Origin: Bacteroidales bacterium
GTDB lineage: Bacteria; Bacteroidota; Bacteroidia; Bacteroidales; VadinHA17
Assembly (NCBI GenBank): GCA_016709865.1
Contig: JADJLX010000005.1
Span: forward strand, 124,001-188,000
Length of the DNA: 64,000 nt
Direction: 5' to 3'
The translations under genes were made by a program, and so were the position numbers. Below the pieces are notes generated by a model that saw only the letters and a list, made by a program, of their open reading frames with translations, was not told where the DNA came from and did not search any database. This document shows, one piece after another, positions 17,682 through 25,189 of the stretch (its first letter is position 1; the number at the start of each line of letters is the position of its first letter).

Positions 17682-20630
17682 ATGCGAAAGATCATTCAAA
17701 ACATCATCATCTTTCTATTACTGAGCTCCTCAATAAATGCTCAACAAAAGATTAATGTTTCAGGATTTGTAAAAAGCAGGGAAGATGGAGAGCGATTGAT
17801 AGGAGCATTCATAACTGAGGCAGGAACATCAAATGGTACAACATCAGATTACAATGGATATTTTAACCTGGTGGTTCAGAATGGTACTTCATTGAAAGTC
17901 TCATTTATTGGATATAAAGACCTGGTTTTGAATCTGAATACAGGTAATGATACGATTCTTGAAATTGCGTTATCAGAGGATATTGAACAACTGGCTGAGG
18001 TAACAATAAATGCACAGAGGAAAATAAATAGTAATATCTCAACCCTGAACTATGTCCAGATGACGCAAACCCCTTCTTTGGGAGGAAAACCAGATGTAAT
18101 CAAAACCCTTCAGCTTCTGCCTGGAATAAGTTCACAAAAGGAAGGATCCAGCCTCATGATTGTCAGGGGTGGGGATCCGGGGCAGAACCTTTACCTTTTC
18201 GATAATGTCCCAATCATATATGTCAATCACCTTGGCGGATTCATGTCTGTTTTCAATCCTGAGATGATTAACAATATCGATGTCTATAAAGGTGGATTTC
18301 CTTCGAGATACGGGGGGAAACTTTCCTCTGTAATGGATATAACCCAAAAGGAAGGTGATTACTCTGCCTATAAGGGATCGTTTAGTGCAGGTATAACAGA
18401 TTTGTCTTTCAATTTTGAAGGACCGGCAGGAATTAAGAATTCAAGCTTTATTGTAGGGGCAAGAAAAACCCTGTTCGATCCTTTGATGGCATTGATCCAG
18501 CTTACCCAGTATACAGCCGGTGATTATATTATTGCATACGGTTTTCATGATTTCAATGGTAAATTTTCCTGGAAACCAGATAATAAGAACAGTCTAAGCT
18601 TAAACTTTTATCAGGGAGATGATTACCTTAATTATTGGTCCTTGAAGAAGGAGAAGTACAGAATGGGTGACATATGGGGAAACTGGCTCATTTCGGCAAA
18701 ATATAATAAAATAGTATCTCCAAGGTTATTTTCATCAAGCAACATATCCTTCACCCGATACAGGTTAAAGGAGTTCATGAATTACACTTTACAGGAACCG
18801 GATACCTCGACTACGCACAGGCAAAGTTACAAATCTGCAGTCAGGGATCTGTCCTTCAGGTCGGCTTTAAAATTTACTGTATCTGAAAGCTGGTTTGCAG
18901 ATTTCGGAATTCAATCTTCCTGGCTCTCTTTGATTCCAAATGAAACATACAATTCTACTCAGGCAGTTCAGTACCCAACAGAACCTGTAAATTCATTAGA
19001 AACAGCCATCTACGCTGACAACAAATTCATCCTCAAAGATAAATGGTCAGTTACCCCTGGTTTCAGGTTCATCAACCATCTTACCAGAGGATTTCCAGAT
19101 CTTTCCTTTGAGCCGAGACTGAATGCGGATCTGCGATTTTCAGAAAATCATTCCATCAGCTTCAGCTACATGAAGGTTTCACAATATTCTCATCTTGTGT
19201 TCACTACCGGGAGCATATGGAATAATGAAGTCTGGATACCATCCGGCAAAAAGATCCCTCCTGCTAAATCTGACCAGCTGACTATAGGATGGAATGGTTC
19301 GTTCATGAGTGGAAAGTTCTCTTCCGAACTTAGCCTCTATTATAAGGATATGTACAATCTCTCCACATACAAAGACGGATACACCAGCCTGATGGGTGAT
19401 GAGAACTGGATTTCAAAGGTCGAAACAGGGGGGAAGGGAAGATCAACGGGTATTGAGGTCTTGGTCAAGAAGAATTCCGGAAACTGGACAGGATTCATCA
19501 GTTATGTTTACTCATTGACAACAAGGCAATTCCCAAACATAAATGACGGAAAGCAATATATGTTTGATTATAACCGTCCCAATAATCTCTCTTTGAACCT
19601 GAATCGCAAAATTGGTGATAATCTCAACCTTAATCTGGTTTGGGTTTATCAGTCCGGCTTGCCCTATACTCAAGCAATCGGCAGACAGTATATCCCATCT
19701 GTGACAAATGATATGGAGGGTGCTGATTTCTATTATGAGGGATTGATATATGGTGAAAGAAATGGAGCCAGAATGAAAGATTATCACAGGCTGGATATCG
19801 GATTAACCTGGTCCCATTATAACCGGAGATATAATAAAGTTGATTGGAATTTCTCCATATACAACCTTTATAACAGGCACAACCCTGTTTTCTACTATTA
19901 CAATACTGATAAATCGATGGATCTTTACAATCCTCAATGGAATCATGACTTCAAGCCATTATCACTTTACCAGTTGAGTTTATTTCCCATTATGCCTTCT
20001 GTATCCTATAAAGTATATTTTGATCCTTTAGCAAGGAAATCCCGAAAGGCATCTGCGATAGCGATCGCTCTTGAAAAAGCAAATTTGGAAAAACAGAGAG
20101 TGTCTGCCTCAGGAGGTTCATACATTAAGGATCGCTGGAATATTAAAGCAGGTTATTCAATCTCTTCGGGAAGAGGGGCGAAATATGATCCGTACAGAAA
20201 CAAAAGATATAACCTTGAACTGAACTATGGATTTTTTAATAATATTGAAGCAGGAATTTATGGAGGATACTCAAGGATTCAGATGTGGGAACAAATATCA
20301 CCAACGGGATGGGGGGGGTATCAAAAAGGTGCATTCATTTATGGTGTCAACTGTAATTTTCAGCTGCTCCCTTATTTAATTAAAAAGGATGATTTTAGGT
20401 TTGATCTGTATATTACCGGAAAGCTTGGTGGTATCACAATAAAATCCTCAAAAAGCTATGAAGAACATTGTCTTGGTGCCGGGGCAACAGTCTATTTGTT
20501 TAAACACCTTGGATTTTTTAGCGAGTATTATTACGGTAAATTCTACACTGTGCCTTTAAATCCCTTTCATTTCTTTAGTCAACCTGTTCAGAACAAAGTC
20601 AATTTCGGTCTGACAGTAAAATTTAAATGA
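17682..20630 (+). CDS. TonB-dependent receptor with an extra C-terminal barrel-like domain
   Basis: The 982-aa protein has a signal peptide, a carboxypeptidase-regulatory-like beta-sandwich (about residues 24-110), a plug domain (VIKTLQLLPGISS, MIVRGGDPGQNLYLFDN, GGFPSRYGGKLSSV, about 125-235) and a 22-strand-type barrel. A normal receptor barrel would end at PSVSYKVYF (Phe780), which has the terminal aromatic residue of outer-membrane proteins. Here the frame continues for 202 residues: a charged linker, then a strand-rich domain with aromatic alternation (IKAGYSISS, YGFFNNIEAGIYGGY) ending VNFGLTVKFK, again the signature of a barrel end. It looks like an in-frame fusion of a receptor with a small outer-membrane barrel. 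The partner is the DUF4249 lipoprotein just upstream. Confidence 0.92.
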   Translation: MRKIIQNIIIFLLLSSSINAQQKINVSGFVKSREDGERLIGAFITEAGTSNGTTSDYNGYFNLVVQNGTSLKVSFIGYKDLVLNLNTGNDTILEIALSEDIEQLAEVTINAQRKINSNISTLNYVQMTQTPSLGGKPDVIKTLQLLPGISSQKEGSSLMIVRGGDPGQNLYLFDNVPIIYVNHLGGFMSVFNPEMINNIDVYKGGFPSRYGGKLSSVMDITQKEGDYSAYKGSFSAGITDLSFNFEGPAGIKNSSFIVGARKTLFDPLMALIQLTQYTAGDYIIAYGFHDFNGKFSWKPDNKNSLSLNFYQGDDYLNYWSLKKEKYRMGDIWGNWLISAKYNKIVSPRLFSSSNISFTRYRLKEFMNYTLQEPDTSTTHRQSYKSAVRDLSFRSALKFTVSESWFADFGIQSSWLSLIPNETYNSTQAVQYPTEPVNSLETAIYADNKFILKDKWSVTPGFRFINHLTRGFPDLSFEPRLNADLRFSENHSISFSYMKVSQYSHLVFTTGSIWNNEVWIPSGKKIPPAKSDQLTIGWNGSFMSGKFSSELSLYYKDMYNLSTYKDGYTSLMGDENWISKVETGGKGRSTGIEVLVKKNSGNWTGFISYVYSLTTRQFPNINDGKQYMFDYNRPNNLSLNLNRKIGDNLNLNLVWVYQSGLPYTQAIGRQYIPSVTNDMEGADFYYEGLIYGERNGARMKDYHRLDIGLTWSHYNRRYNKVDWNFSIYNLYNRHNPVFYYYNTDKSMDLYNPQWNHDFKPLSLYQLSLFPIMPSVSYKVYFDPLARKSRKASAIAIALEKANLEKQRVSASGGSYIKDRWNIKAGYSISSGRGAKYDPYRNKRYNLELNYGFFNNIEAGIYGGYSRIQMWEQISPTGWGGYQKGAFIYGVNCNFQLLPYLIKKDDFRFDLYITGKLGGITIKSSKSYEEHCLGAGATVYLFKHLGFFSEYYYGKFYTVPLNPFHFFSQPVQNKVNFGLTVKFK

Positions 20631-20712
20631 CAATCCACCATTATATGCCTGAGCTCAAAGCGCAAAAAGAGGGATTGCTCGCTTCTCTCGCGTTCCCTGT
20701 GAGGGAGGCTTC

Positions 20713-20834
20713 AAAGCAATCTGATCAAACCTTTCAGGTATTTTTATTTACGAAAAACCTTCGCTGAAGCTAGCTTCGCTTGGTTTCCCGTAAATAAAAA
20801 ATCCCGCGAAAGCGGGATTTGATCAGATTGCTTT
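20713..20834. repeat. Nested inverted repeat abutting the 3-prime end of tRNA-Ser
   Basis: Three nested inverted repeats are seen. The outer arms 20713-20729 and 20818-20834 are a perfect 17-bp pair. The middle arms 20741-20752 and 20789-20800 are a perfect 12-bp pair around a GAAGCTAGCTTC palindrome. The third is the tRNA terminator hairpin at 20799-20820, which overlaps the second outer arm. The outer arm ends exactly on the last base of the tRNA CCA. Confidence 0.7.
20799..20820 (-). terminator. Terminator of the tRNA-Ser transcript
   Basis: A perfect 9-bp stem (AAATCCCGC at 20799-20807 with GCGGGATTT at 20812-20820) has a GAAA/TTTC tetraloop. On the minus strand it is followed by a T-rich tract. 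It starts 13 bases after the tRNA 3-prime end. Confidence 0.8.
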
Positions 20835-20925
20835 GGCGGAGAAAGAGGGATTCGAACCCCCGGAACCGTGGTAACAGTTCAACGGTTTTCAAGACCGCCG
20901 CATTCGACCGCTCTGCCATTTCTCC
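20834..20925 (-). tRNA. tRNA-Ser (anticodon TGA)
   Basis: Read on the minus strand, the 92-nt gene has a 7-bp acceptor stem (GGAGAAA with TTTCTCC), discriminator G and an encoded CCA. The anticodon loop CTTGAAA gives anticodon TGA for serine (UCN codons). There is a long variable arm, as expected of a class II tRNA, and a T arm with the GGTTCGAATC loop region. A consensus -7 promoter element ends four bases before the mature 5-prime end. Confidence 0.95.
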
Positions 20926-20929
20926 GCCG

Positions 20930-20957
20930 CAAAGATAGTATTTTTTTGTTTTTACAA
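20930..20957 (-). promoter_or_regulatory. Promoter of tRNA-Ser
   Basis: On the minus strand, TTG at 20957-20955 and TATCTTTG at 20937-20930 are separated by 17 bases and match the Bacteroidota promoter form. The -7 element lies four bases before the mature tRNA 5-prime end, so the transcript would begin at or within a base or two of the tRNA itself. Confidence 0.7.
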
Positions 20958-20980
20958 TATTTTTTTGAAAAAATATTGTA
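20953..20980. repeat. AT-rich perfect palindrome upstream of tRNA-Ser
   Basis: TACAATA plus six T pairs with six A plus TATTGTA around a central TG, giving 13 paired bases. It overlaps the -33 region of the tRNA promoter. It could be a terminator for minus-strand transcripts arriving from upstream, or an operator. It belongs to the 314-base gene-free stretch 20926-21239. Confidence 0.5.
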
Positions 20981-21069
20981 ACTAACTAATAATCAACATG
21001 TTGCAATTTTTGTTAACAGGATATGAACAAAAAAATGAAAATAAAACTCTGAAGTCAGCGACTGGTGAG

Positions 21070-21140
21070 AAGTTGCGACATTTTGACCAAAACGCAACTT
21101 TCATCCAAAAAAAGTGCCATTTTAACCTTAAAGTGGCACT
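21070..21140. other. Two hairpins upstream of the HU promoter
   Basis: This part of the gene-free stretch between tRNA-Ser and HU holds two stem-loops. One pairs AAGTTGCG (21070-21077) with CGCAACTT (21093-21100), with a further TTTT/AAAA pairing inside. The other pairs AGTGCCA (21113-21119) with TGGCACT (21134-21140) and continues through a TTTAA/TTAAA inner stem. Both lie before the predicted HU transcription start and so are not in its leader. Their role is unknown. A 69-codon frame across the region has no coding character. Confidence 0.4.
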
Positions 21141-21165
21141 ATTTGTGGAAAAACGGAAAAATAAA

Positions 21166-21196
21166 TTTGCGTATGAATTTAAAAAAAATAAATTTG
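21166..21196 (+). promoter_or_regulatory. Promoter of the HU gene
   Basis: TTTG at 21166-21169, 19 bases, then TAAATTTG at 21189-21196: a full match to the Bacteroidota promoter consensus. Transcription would start near 21200 and give a leader of about 40 bases. Confidence 0.75.
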
Positions 21197-21239
21197 TATT
21201 CAATTAGTAAGATTGGTCTAACCCTTTAAATTTTTCATC

Positions 21240-21509
21240 ATGACAAAAAAAGAATTAGTTAATGCAATCGCTGCTGAGGCAGGACTTTCTATCAAAGATG
21301 CTGGCAAATCATTAAACGCATTTGTTACCTCTTTCGGAAAAGCAATGAAAAAAGGTCAGAGAATCCAGCTCCCGGGCATGGGTACATTTAAAGTTGACAA
21401 GAGAAGTGCAAGAGTGGTTCGTAACCCACGTACTGGCGCTAAACTTAACGTTCCTGCTAAGAAGGTTGTAAAATTCAAAGCAGCTCCTGCTCTTAACAAA
21501 GGTCTTTAA
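21240..21509 (+). CDS. HU-family DNA-binding protein
   Basis: The 89-aa protein has the HU/IHF signature: TKKELVNAIAAEAGLSIKDAG for the dimerisation helices, IQLPGMGTFKVDKR for the beta-arm entry, and RNPRTGAKLNVPAKKVVKFKAAPALN for the DNA-binding arm and final helix. It is a small nucleoid-associated architectural protein that bends DNA as a dimer. The gene is monocistronic, with a consensus promoter upstream and a strong terminator downstream, which fits high expression. Confidence 0.95.
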   Translation: MTKKELVNAIAAEAGLSIKDAGKSLNAFVTSFGKAMKKGQRIQLPGMGTFKVDKRSARVVRNPRTGAKLNVPAKKVVKFKAAPALNKGL

Positions 21510-21532
21510 TCTTAACTGATTGAGATTGCTGA

Positions 21533-21557
21533 GGGGTGTTTTTACACCCCTTTTTTT
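21533..21557 (+). terminator. Rho-independent terminator of the HU gene
   Basis: GGGGTGT (21533-21539) pairs with ACACCCC (21544-21550) around a TTTT loop and is followed by seven T. It lies 24 bases after the HU stop codon. Confidence 0.92.
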
Positions 21558-21685
21558 ATTTCATTATTCCCGGCTCATTAAAACAGCCATATCATGTTTA
21601 GATGAAATTAATCACAATTCTGATTCTTTTTCTAAAAGAATTTTAACTTTAGCCCCTGTGACACCTAAAATGTGAATGTTTTTAT

Positions 21686-21693
21686 TATTTTTG
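21686..21693 (+). promoter_or_regulatory. Putative -7 promoter element of the LytTR regulator gene
   Basis: TATTTTTG fits TAnnTTTG and lies 32 bases before the ATG. No clear TTTG is found at -33, so this is a weaker call. Confidence 0.4.
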
Positions 21694-21724
21694 ATCGTGA
21701 AACTTATTGTCTAAACCGTAAAGC

Positions 21725-22432
21725 ATGAACTGCATTATTGTCGATGATGACAAACTAAGCTGTAAAATCCTTGAGGGATACGTTGGCAAATCAACATCCC
21801 TCAATCTTATAGGTTCATTCAGCGATGCAGTTGAAGCACGAAATATTCTAACTAAAAGACATGATATCGAGCTTATTATACTCGATGTCGAGATGCCTGA
21901 AATGAACGGTTTTGATTTTATCGGAAGCCTTGACTTTCCTCCTAATATTATAATAGTATCCTCAGCAGAGGAATATGCAATGAAGGCATTCGACTTTAAT
22001 GTTGTTGACTATCTGCTCAAACCTGTCACTTACGGACGTTTCTGCAAAGCAGTTGATAAAACTGTCAGATATTTCTCCCGCAAAGAAGGTACCAGCTCAG
22101 GCGACGAGGAAATATTTATTAAAAAAGGTTCATCGCTTGTTAAACTTAAACTGAGAGATATTATCTATATCGAAGCACTTGAAAATTATGTTACCCTGAA
22201 TACCAATGATGATAAATTTACAATACATTTTACTATGAAAGCAATTGAAAATCAGTTGCCTTCAGGAGTATTCATCAGGGTGCACAGATCATTCATTATT
22301 AATAAAAGCATGATCCAGACTATTAAGGAGAATTCCCTCGATATCAATGTAGGCGGTTCCCTTAAAAGTATTCCGGTCGGGAAATCATTCAGAGACTCCC
22401 TCCTGAATGATATAAATGTGATGGCAAGATAA
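21725..22432 (+). CDS. LytTR-family response regulator
   Basis: The 235-aa protein joins an N-terminal receiver domain (acidic pair in IVDDDKLSCK, phosphoacceptor Asp54 in LDVEMPEMNG, conserved Lys in YLLKPV) to a C-terminal LytTR DNA-binding domain (RDIIYIEALENYVTLN, then GVFIRVHRSFIINKSMI). It would bind promoter DNA as a phosphorylation-controlled dimer. Its usual partner, a LytS or histidine-kinase gene of the 7TM or 5TM type, is not next to it, so it is an orphan here. The downstream aminotransferase gene starts 15 bases after the stop, so the two may be cotranscribed. Confidence 0.93.
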   Translation: MNCIIVDDDKLSCKILEGYVGKSTSLNLIGSFSDAVEARNILTKRHDIELIILDVEMPEMNGFDFIGSLDFPPNIIIVSSAEEYAMKAFDFNVVDYLLKPVTYGRFCKAVDKTVRYFSRKEGTSSGDEEIFIKKGSSLVKLKLRDIIYIEALENYVTLNTNDDKFTIHFTMKAIENQLPSGVFIRVHRSFIINKSMIQTIKENSLDINVGGSLKSIPVGKSFRDSLLNDINVMAR

Positions 22433-22447
22433 TTTCTACTGATTTAC

Positions 22448-23653
22448 ATGCTTACCAATCGTCAGATCTTTCTGCAGCATCTTGGACAGACTTCACCATC
22501 ACCTATGATGATCGAGATTGTCAGTGCAAAAGGAATATATATGTTTGGTCCCGACGGACAAGAGTATATGGACCTGATATCAGGGGTGTCGGTTAGCAAT
22601 ACCGGACATAGTCATCCCGCCGTTGTTGAGGCTGTTAAAAGCCAGGCTGACCAATATATGCACCTGATGGTCTATGGAGAAATAATCCAGTCTCCTCAGG
22701 TGAGATATGCTGAAAAACTTACCGGAATACTTCCGTCTTCACTGAACAGTTGCTACTTTGTTAACTCAGGAAGTGAAGCAGTGGAAGGGGCCCTAAAGCT
22801 GGCTAAAAGATATACAGGTAGGGGCCGGATAATCTCTTTTAAAAATGCTTACCATGGAAGCACACATGGAGCACTCAGTGTTCAGGGAAGCGAGCTTTAC
22901 CGAAACTCTTTCAGACCACTGATGCCCGATGTTTTCCAGATCAGTTTCAATGATGAGAAAGCATTAGATATTATTGACACTTCAGTTGCATGTGTTATTG
23001 TTGAGCCTGTTCAGGGAGAAGGCGGTATAATTTATCCTGAAAATGATTTCCTGAAGAAACTGAGAGACAAATGTACATCTGCAGGTGCCTTGCTGATTTT
23101 TGATGAGATCCAGACCGGTTTTGGACGTACAGGTTTCATGTTTGCCATCGACCGGTTCAGGGTTGTTCCCGATATTCTTCTGCTGGCAAAAGCTCTTGGA
23201 GGCGGAATGCCGCTTGGTGCATTCATATCATCCAAGGAGATAATGTCGGTACTGATCTCAAATCCTGTTCTTGGACATATCACAACTTTTGGAGGTCATC
23301 CTGTCTGTTGTGCTGCCGGACTTGCTGCCCTCAATGTTATAATCGAAGGAGGGTATGTTGAAAAATCAATTCCTAAAGCAGAACTCTTTAAAAAAGAACT
23401 GATTCATCCTCATATTTCTGAGGTGAGAGGAGAGGGCCTTCTAATGGCTGTTAAGCTCAAAAATCCGGATTTTATTCATTATGTAATCGCTCATGCTCCT
23501 GATTATGGCCTGATTCTTGATTATTTTCTTTTCTGCAGCGATGCTTTCAGAATTGCTCCTCCGCTTATAATAGCTGAGGATGAAATAGCTGAAGCATGTA
23601 ACAGGCTGAAAAAACTGCTTGATGCTGCAGGGATAAACGCAGAAAGGAAATGA
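22448..23653 (+). CDS. Class III (acetylornithine/ornithine/GABA-type) aminotransferase
   Basis: The 401-aa protein is a fold-type I PLP enzyme of class III. Visible motifs are NSGSEAVEGALKLAKR, FKNAYHGST, VEPVQGEGG, FDEIQTGFGRTG and the PLP-binding LAKALGGGMPLGA with Lys248. Class III enzymes transfer the omega-amino group of ornithine, acetylornithine, lysine or GABA, or the alpha-amino group of other donors. The specific substrate cannot be fixed from sequence, and no arginine or biotin genes are near. It starts 15 bases after the LytTR regulator, and its last four bases overlap the start of the next gene (ATGA), so the three genes probably form one transcript. Confidence 0.9.
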   Translation: MLTNRQIFLQHLGQTSPSPMMIEIVSAKGIYMFGPDGQEYMDLISGVSVSNTGHSHPAVVEAVKSQADQYMHLMVYGEIIQSPQVRYAEKLTGILPSSLNSCYFVNSGSEAVEGALKLAKRYTGRGRIISFKNAYHGSTHGALSVQGSELYRNSFRPLMPDVFQISFNDEKALDIIDTSVACVIVEPVQGEGGIIYPENDFLKKLRDKCTSAGALLIFDEIQTGFGRTGFMFAIDRFRVVPDILLLAKALGGGMPLGAFISSKEIMSVLISNPVLGHITTFGGHPVCCAAGLAALNVIIEGGYVEKSIPKAELFKKELIHPHISEVRGEGLLMAVKLKNPDFIHYVIAHAPDYGLILDYFLFCSDAFRIAPPLIIAEDEIAEACNRLKKLLDAAGINAERK

Positions 23654-24480
23654 AACGATTTTTCAGATACCTTATTATAATATACCTCCTAAGCCCGGCT
23701 TTAAAAGTAAACGGTCAGGAGTCTTTGGATTCTGCATCGGTTTTACTTGAGACTCTTTTCAGCCGGCTTACTGATAATAACGATGATAATTCCCGGATTC
23801 AGATTTATGACTCCATAAACGGGGTTATCGACTGGTATGTCAGGACAGACACGATTTTTAATCATAAATTCGACAATCTGAGGTATCTCGGACAAATTAC
23901 CTCCCCCGACTCTGCCTTAAAGATTGTCACCTGGAACGCGGTCTTGCGGAGTAATCCGGGTAAGTACTATTCTTACATTATAAGAAAAGATGAGAAGGGT
24001 AAAAAGAATAATATTAATTTTCTCTCTGCCAGATATAATGATGCACCGATAAAAAAAGATACAACATATACAAGTTCAAACTGGTATGGAGCACTATATT
24101 ATGATATGCGTCCATGTATCGACGGGGATAAAATGTTCTGGATTGTTCTGGGGATTGATTTTGGAAATCCATTGATATCAAAAAAAATAATCGATGTAAT
24201 GGAATTTGCCGGCGACGGGACTATAATATTCGGACGAAAATGGTTTGCTGACGGAGATACATACAGCTACAGGGCAGTTATGGAATATGCAGTAACCGCA
24301 TCGATGTCGCTTAGATTCACTTCCGATAAATCAATTGTTTTCGACCACCTGGTACCCATCAAACCTTCTCCCGTTAATAACCGGCAATTTTACGGACCGG
24401 ATTATTCGACTGATTCATATGACTTTGAAAAGGGGAAATGGATTTTAAAGATTAATGTTGATGCCAGGAATAAGGAGTAA
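23650..24480 (+). CDS. Exported protein of unknown function
   Basis: I do not recognise the family. The 276-aa product has an N-terminal hydrophobic segment (FFRYLIIIYLLSPALKVNGQ) that looks like a cleavable signal. It then has a mixed alpha/beta body rich in Asp, Asn, Tyr and Trp, with no Cys cluster or known catalytic motif. Its start codon overlaps the aminotransferase stop (ATGA), so translation is probably coupled. It is followed by a repeat-containing spacer and a separate promoter, so the operon likely ends here. It is probably periplasmic or surface-located. Confidence 0.75.
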   Translation: MKRFFRYLIIIYLLSPALKVNGQESLDSASVLLETLFSRLTDNNDDNSRIQIYDSINGVIDWYVRTDTIFNHKFDNLRYLGQITSPDSALKIVTWNAVLRSNPGKYYSYIIRKDEKGKKNNINFLSARYNDAPIKKDTTYTSSNWYGALYYDMRPCIDGDKMFWIVLGIDFGNPLISKKIIDVMEFAGDGTIIFGRKWFADGDTYSYRAVMEYAVTASMSLRFTSDKSIVFDHLVPIKPSPVNNRQFYGPDYSTDSYDFEKGKWILKINVDARNKE

Positions 24481-24483
24481 AAA

Positions 24484-24567
24484 AGTTTAGAGTGAACTAA
24501 AGTTTAGAGTGAGCTGAAGTTAAAAGAATTACATTTGTATTAACTTTAGTCACTTTAGTCACTTTTT
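24484..24567. repeat. Short direct and inverted repeats in the spacer
   Basis: AGTTTAGAGTGAACT at 24484-24498 is repeated almost exactly at 24501-24515. TAACTTTAGTCACTTTAGTCA from 24541 carries the inverse of the same word. They flank a candidate promoter for the next gene. Confidence 0.5.
24530..24537 (+). promoter_or_regulatory. Putative -7 promoter element of the degenerate receiver gene
   Basis: TACATTTG fits TAnnTTTG and lies 36 bases before the ATG at 24574. No good -33 element is seen, and the repeats around it could be operator-like. Confidence 0.4.
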
Positions 24568-24573
24568 AAATCT

Positions 24574-25092
24574 ATGGCTGTAAGTGTTAAAACATATATC
24601 TTCTGTTTCGACGACCACAGAGCTTTCTCTGAGGATGTTAAGAAAAGATTCTCAGATACTTCCAGGTATTCAGTTGTCTCTTTTCCCACAAGGGAAGAAT
24701 TGATAGATCACCTTGAAAAGGTGAGGGAAAACAACTTCTGCAAAATAGCTATTCTGGCTCTGCACGACAATAAAGAACAGATCTCAATGATCGACAGGAT
24801 GACAATTGAGATAAAAAAGATTGACAACAGGACAGGACTCATTCTTGTTGGACCACCGGATAAGATGGAAGATATTAAGAAGGCTGTAAAGTATAATATT
24901 GATGCCTTTATTCCCAAGAACGCCAATTCAATTCTCCGCATTCATAATACAGTTAAAAAACTTATCAGTGAGCATAATATAGGTGTATTCAAAAAAAGAA
25001 GAAACATTTCGTTATATGCTCTGTTCATATTCATTATTGTGTCAGCTCTTCTTACCTTACTGGCATATTTTAAATTTCCTCAGTATTTCTGA
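24574..25092 (+). CDS. Membrane-anchored receiver-like domain lacking the phosphoacceptor Asp
   Basis: The 172-aa protein has the strand pattern of a CheY-type receiver: YIFCFDDHRAF with the acidic pair, IAILALHDN at the third strand, GLILVGPP at the fourth, and AFIPKNAN with the conserved Lys at the fifth. At the phosphoacceptor position the residue is Ala62, so normal phosphorylation cannot occur. After a basic stretch (FKKRRN) there is one membrane helix (ALFIFIIVSALLTLLAYF) and a six-residue tail, which places the receiver-like domain in the cytoplasm. No kinase or DNA-binding domain is attached. It may bind a partner constitutively at the membrane. It lies just before htpG, with a 97-base gap. 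Confidence 0.7.
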   Translation: MAVSVKTYIFCFDDHRAFSEDVKKRFSDTSRYSVVSFPTREELIDHLEKVRENNFCKIAILALHDNKEQISMIDRMTIEIKKIDNRTGLILVGPPDKMEDIKKAVKYNIDAFIPKNANSILRIHNTVKKLISEHNIGVFKKRRNISLYALFIFIIVSALLTLLAYFKFPQYF

Positions 25093-25189
25093 TCAGTTGC
25101 TTTGTGACTATTTGTCAGTTGTTAATCAACGGCACATCTTTTGAATGGTGAGGCCTGATTATTCATGTTAAACCATAAAACTATAAGAT

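Noticed and set aside
20998..21207. A 69-codon plus-strand frame upstream of HU
   Set aside because: It is AT-rich with no conserved motif, crosses two hairpins and the HU promoter, and a similar frame exists on the other strand, so it is taken as non-coding.
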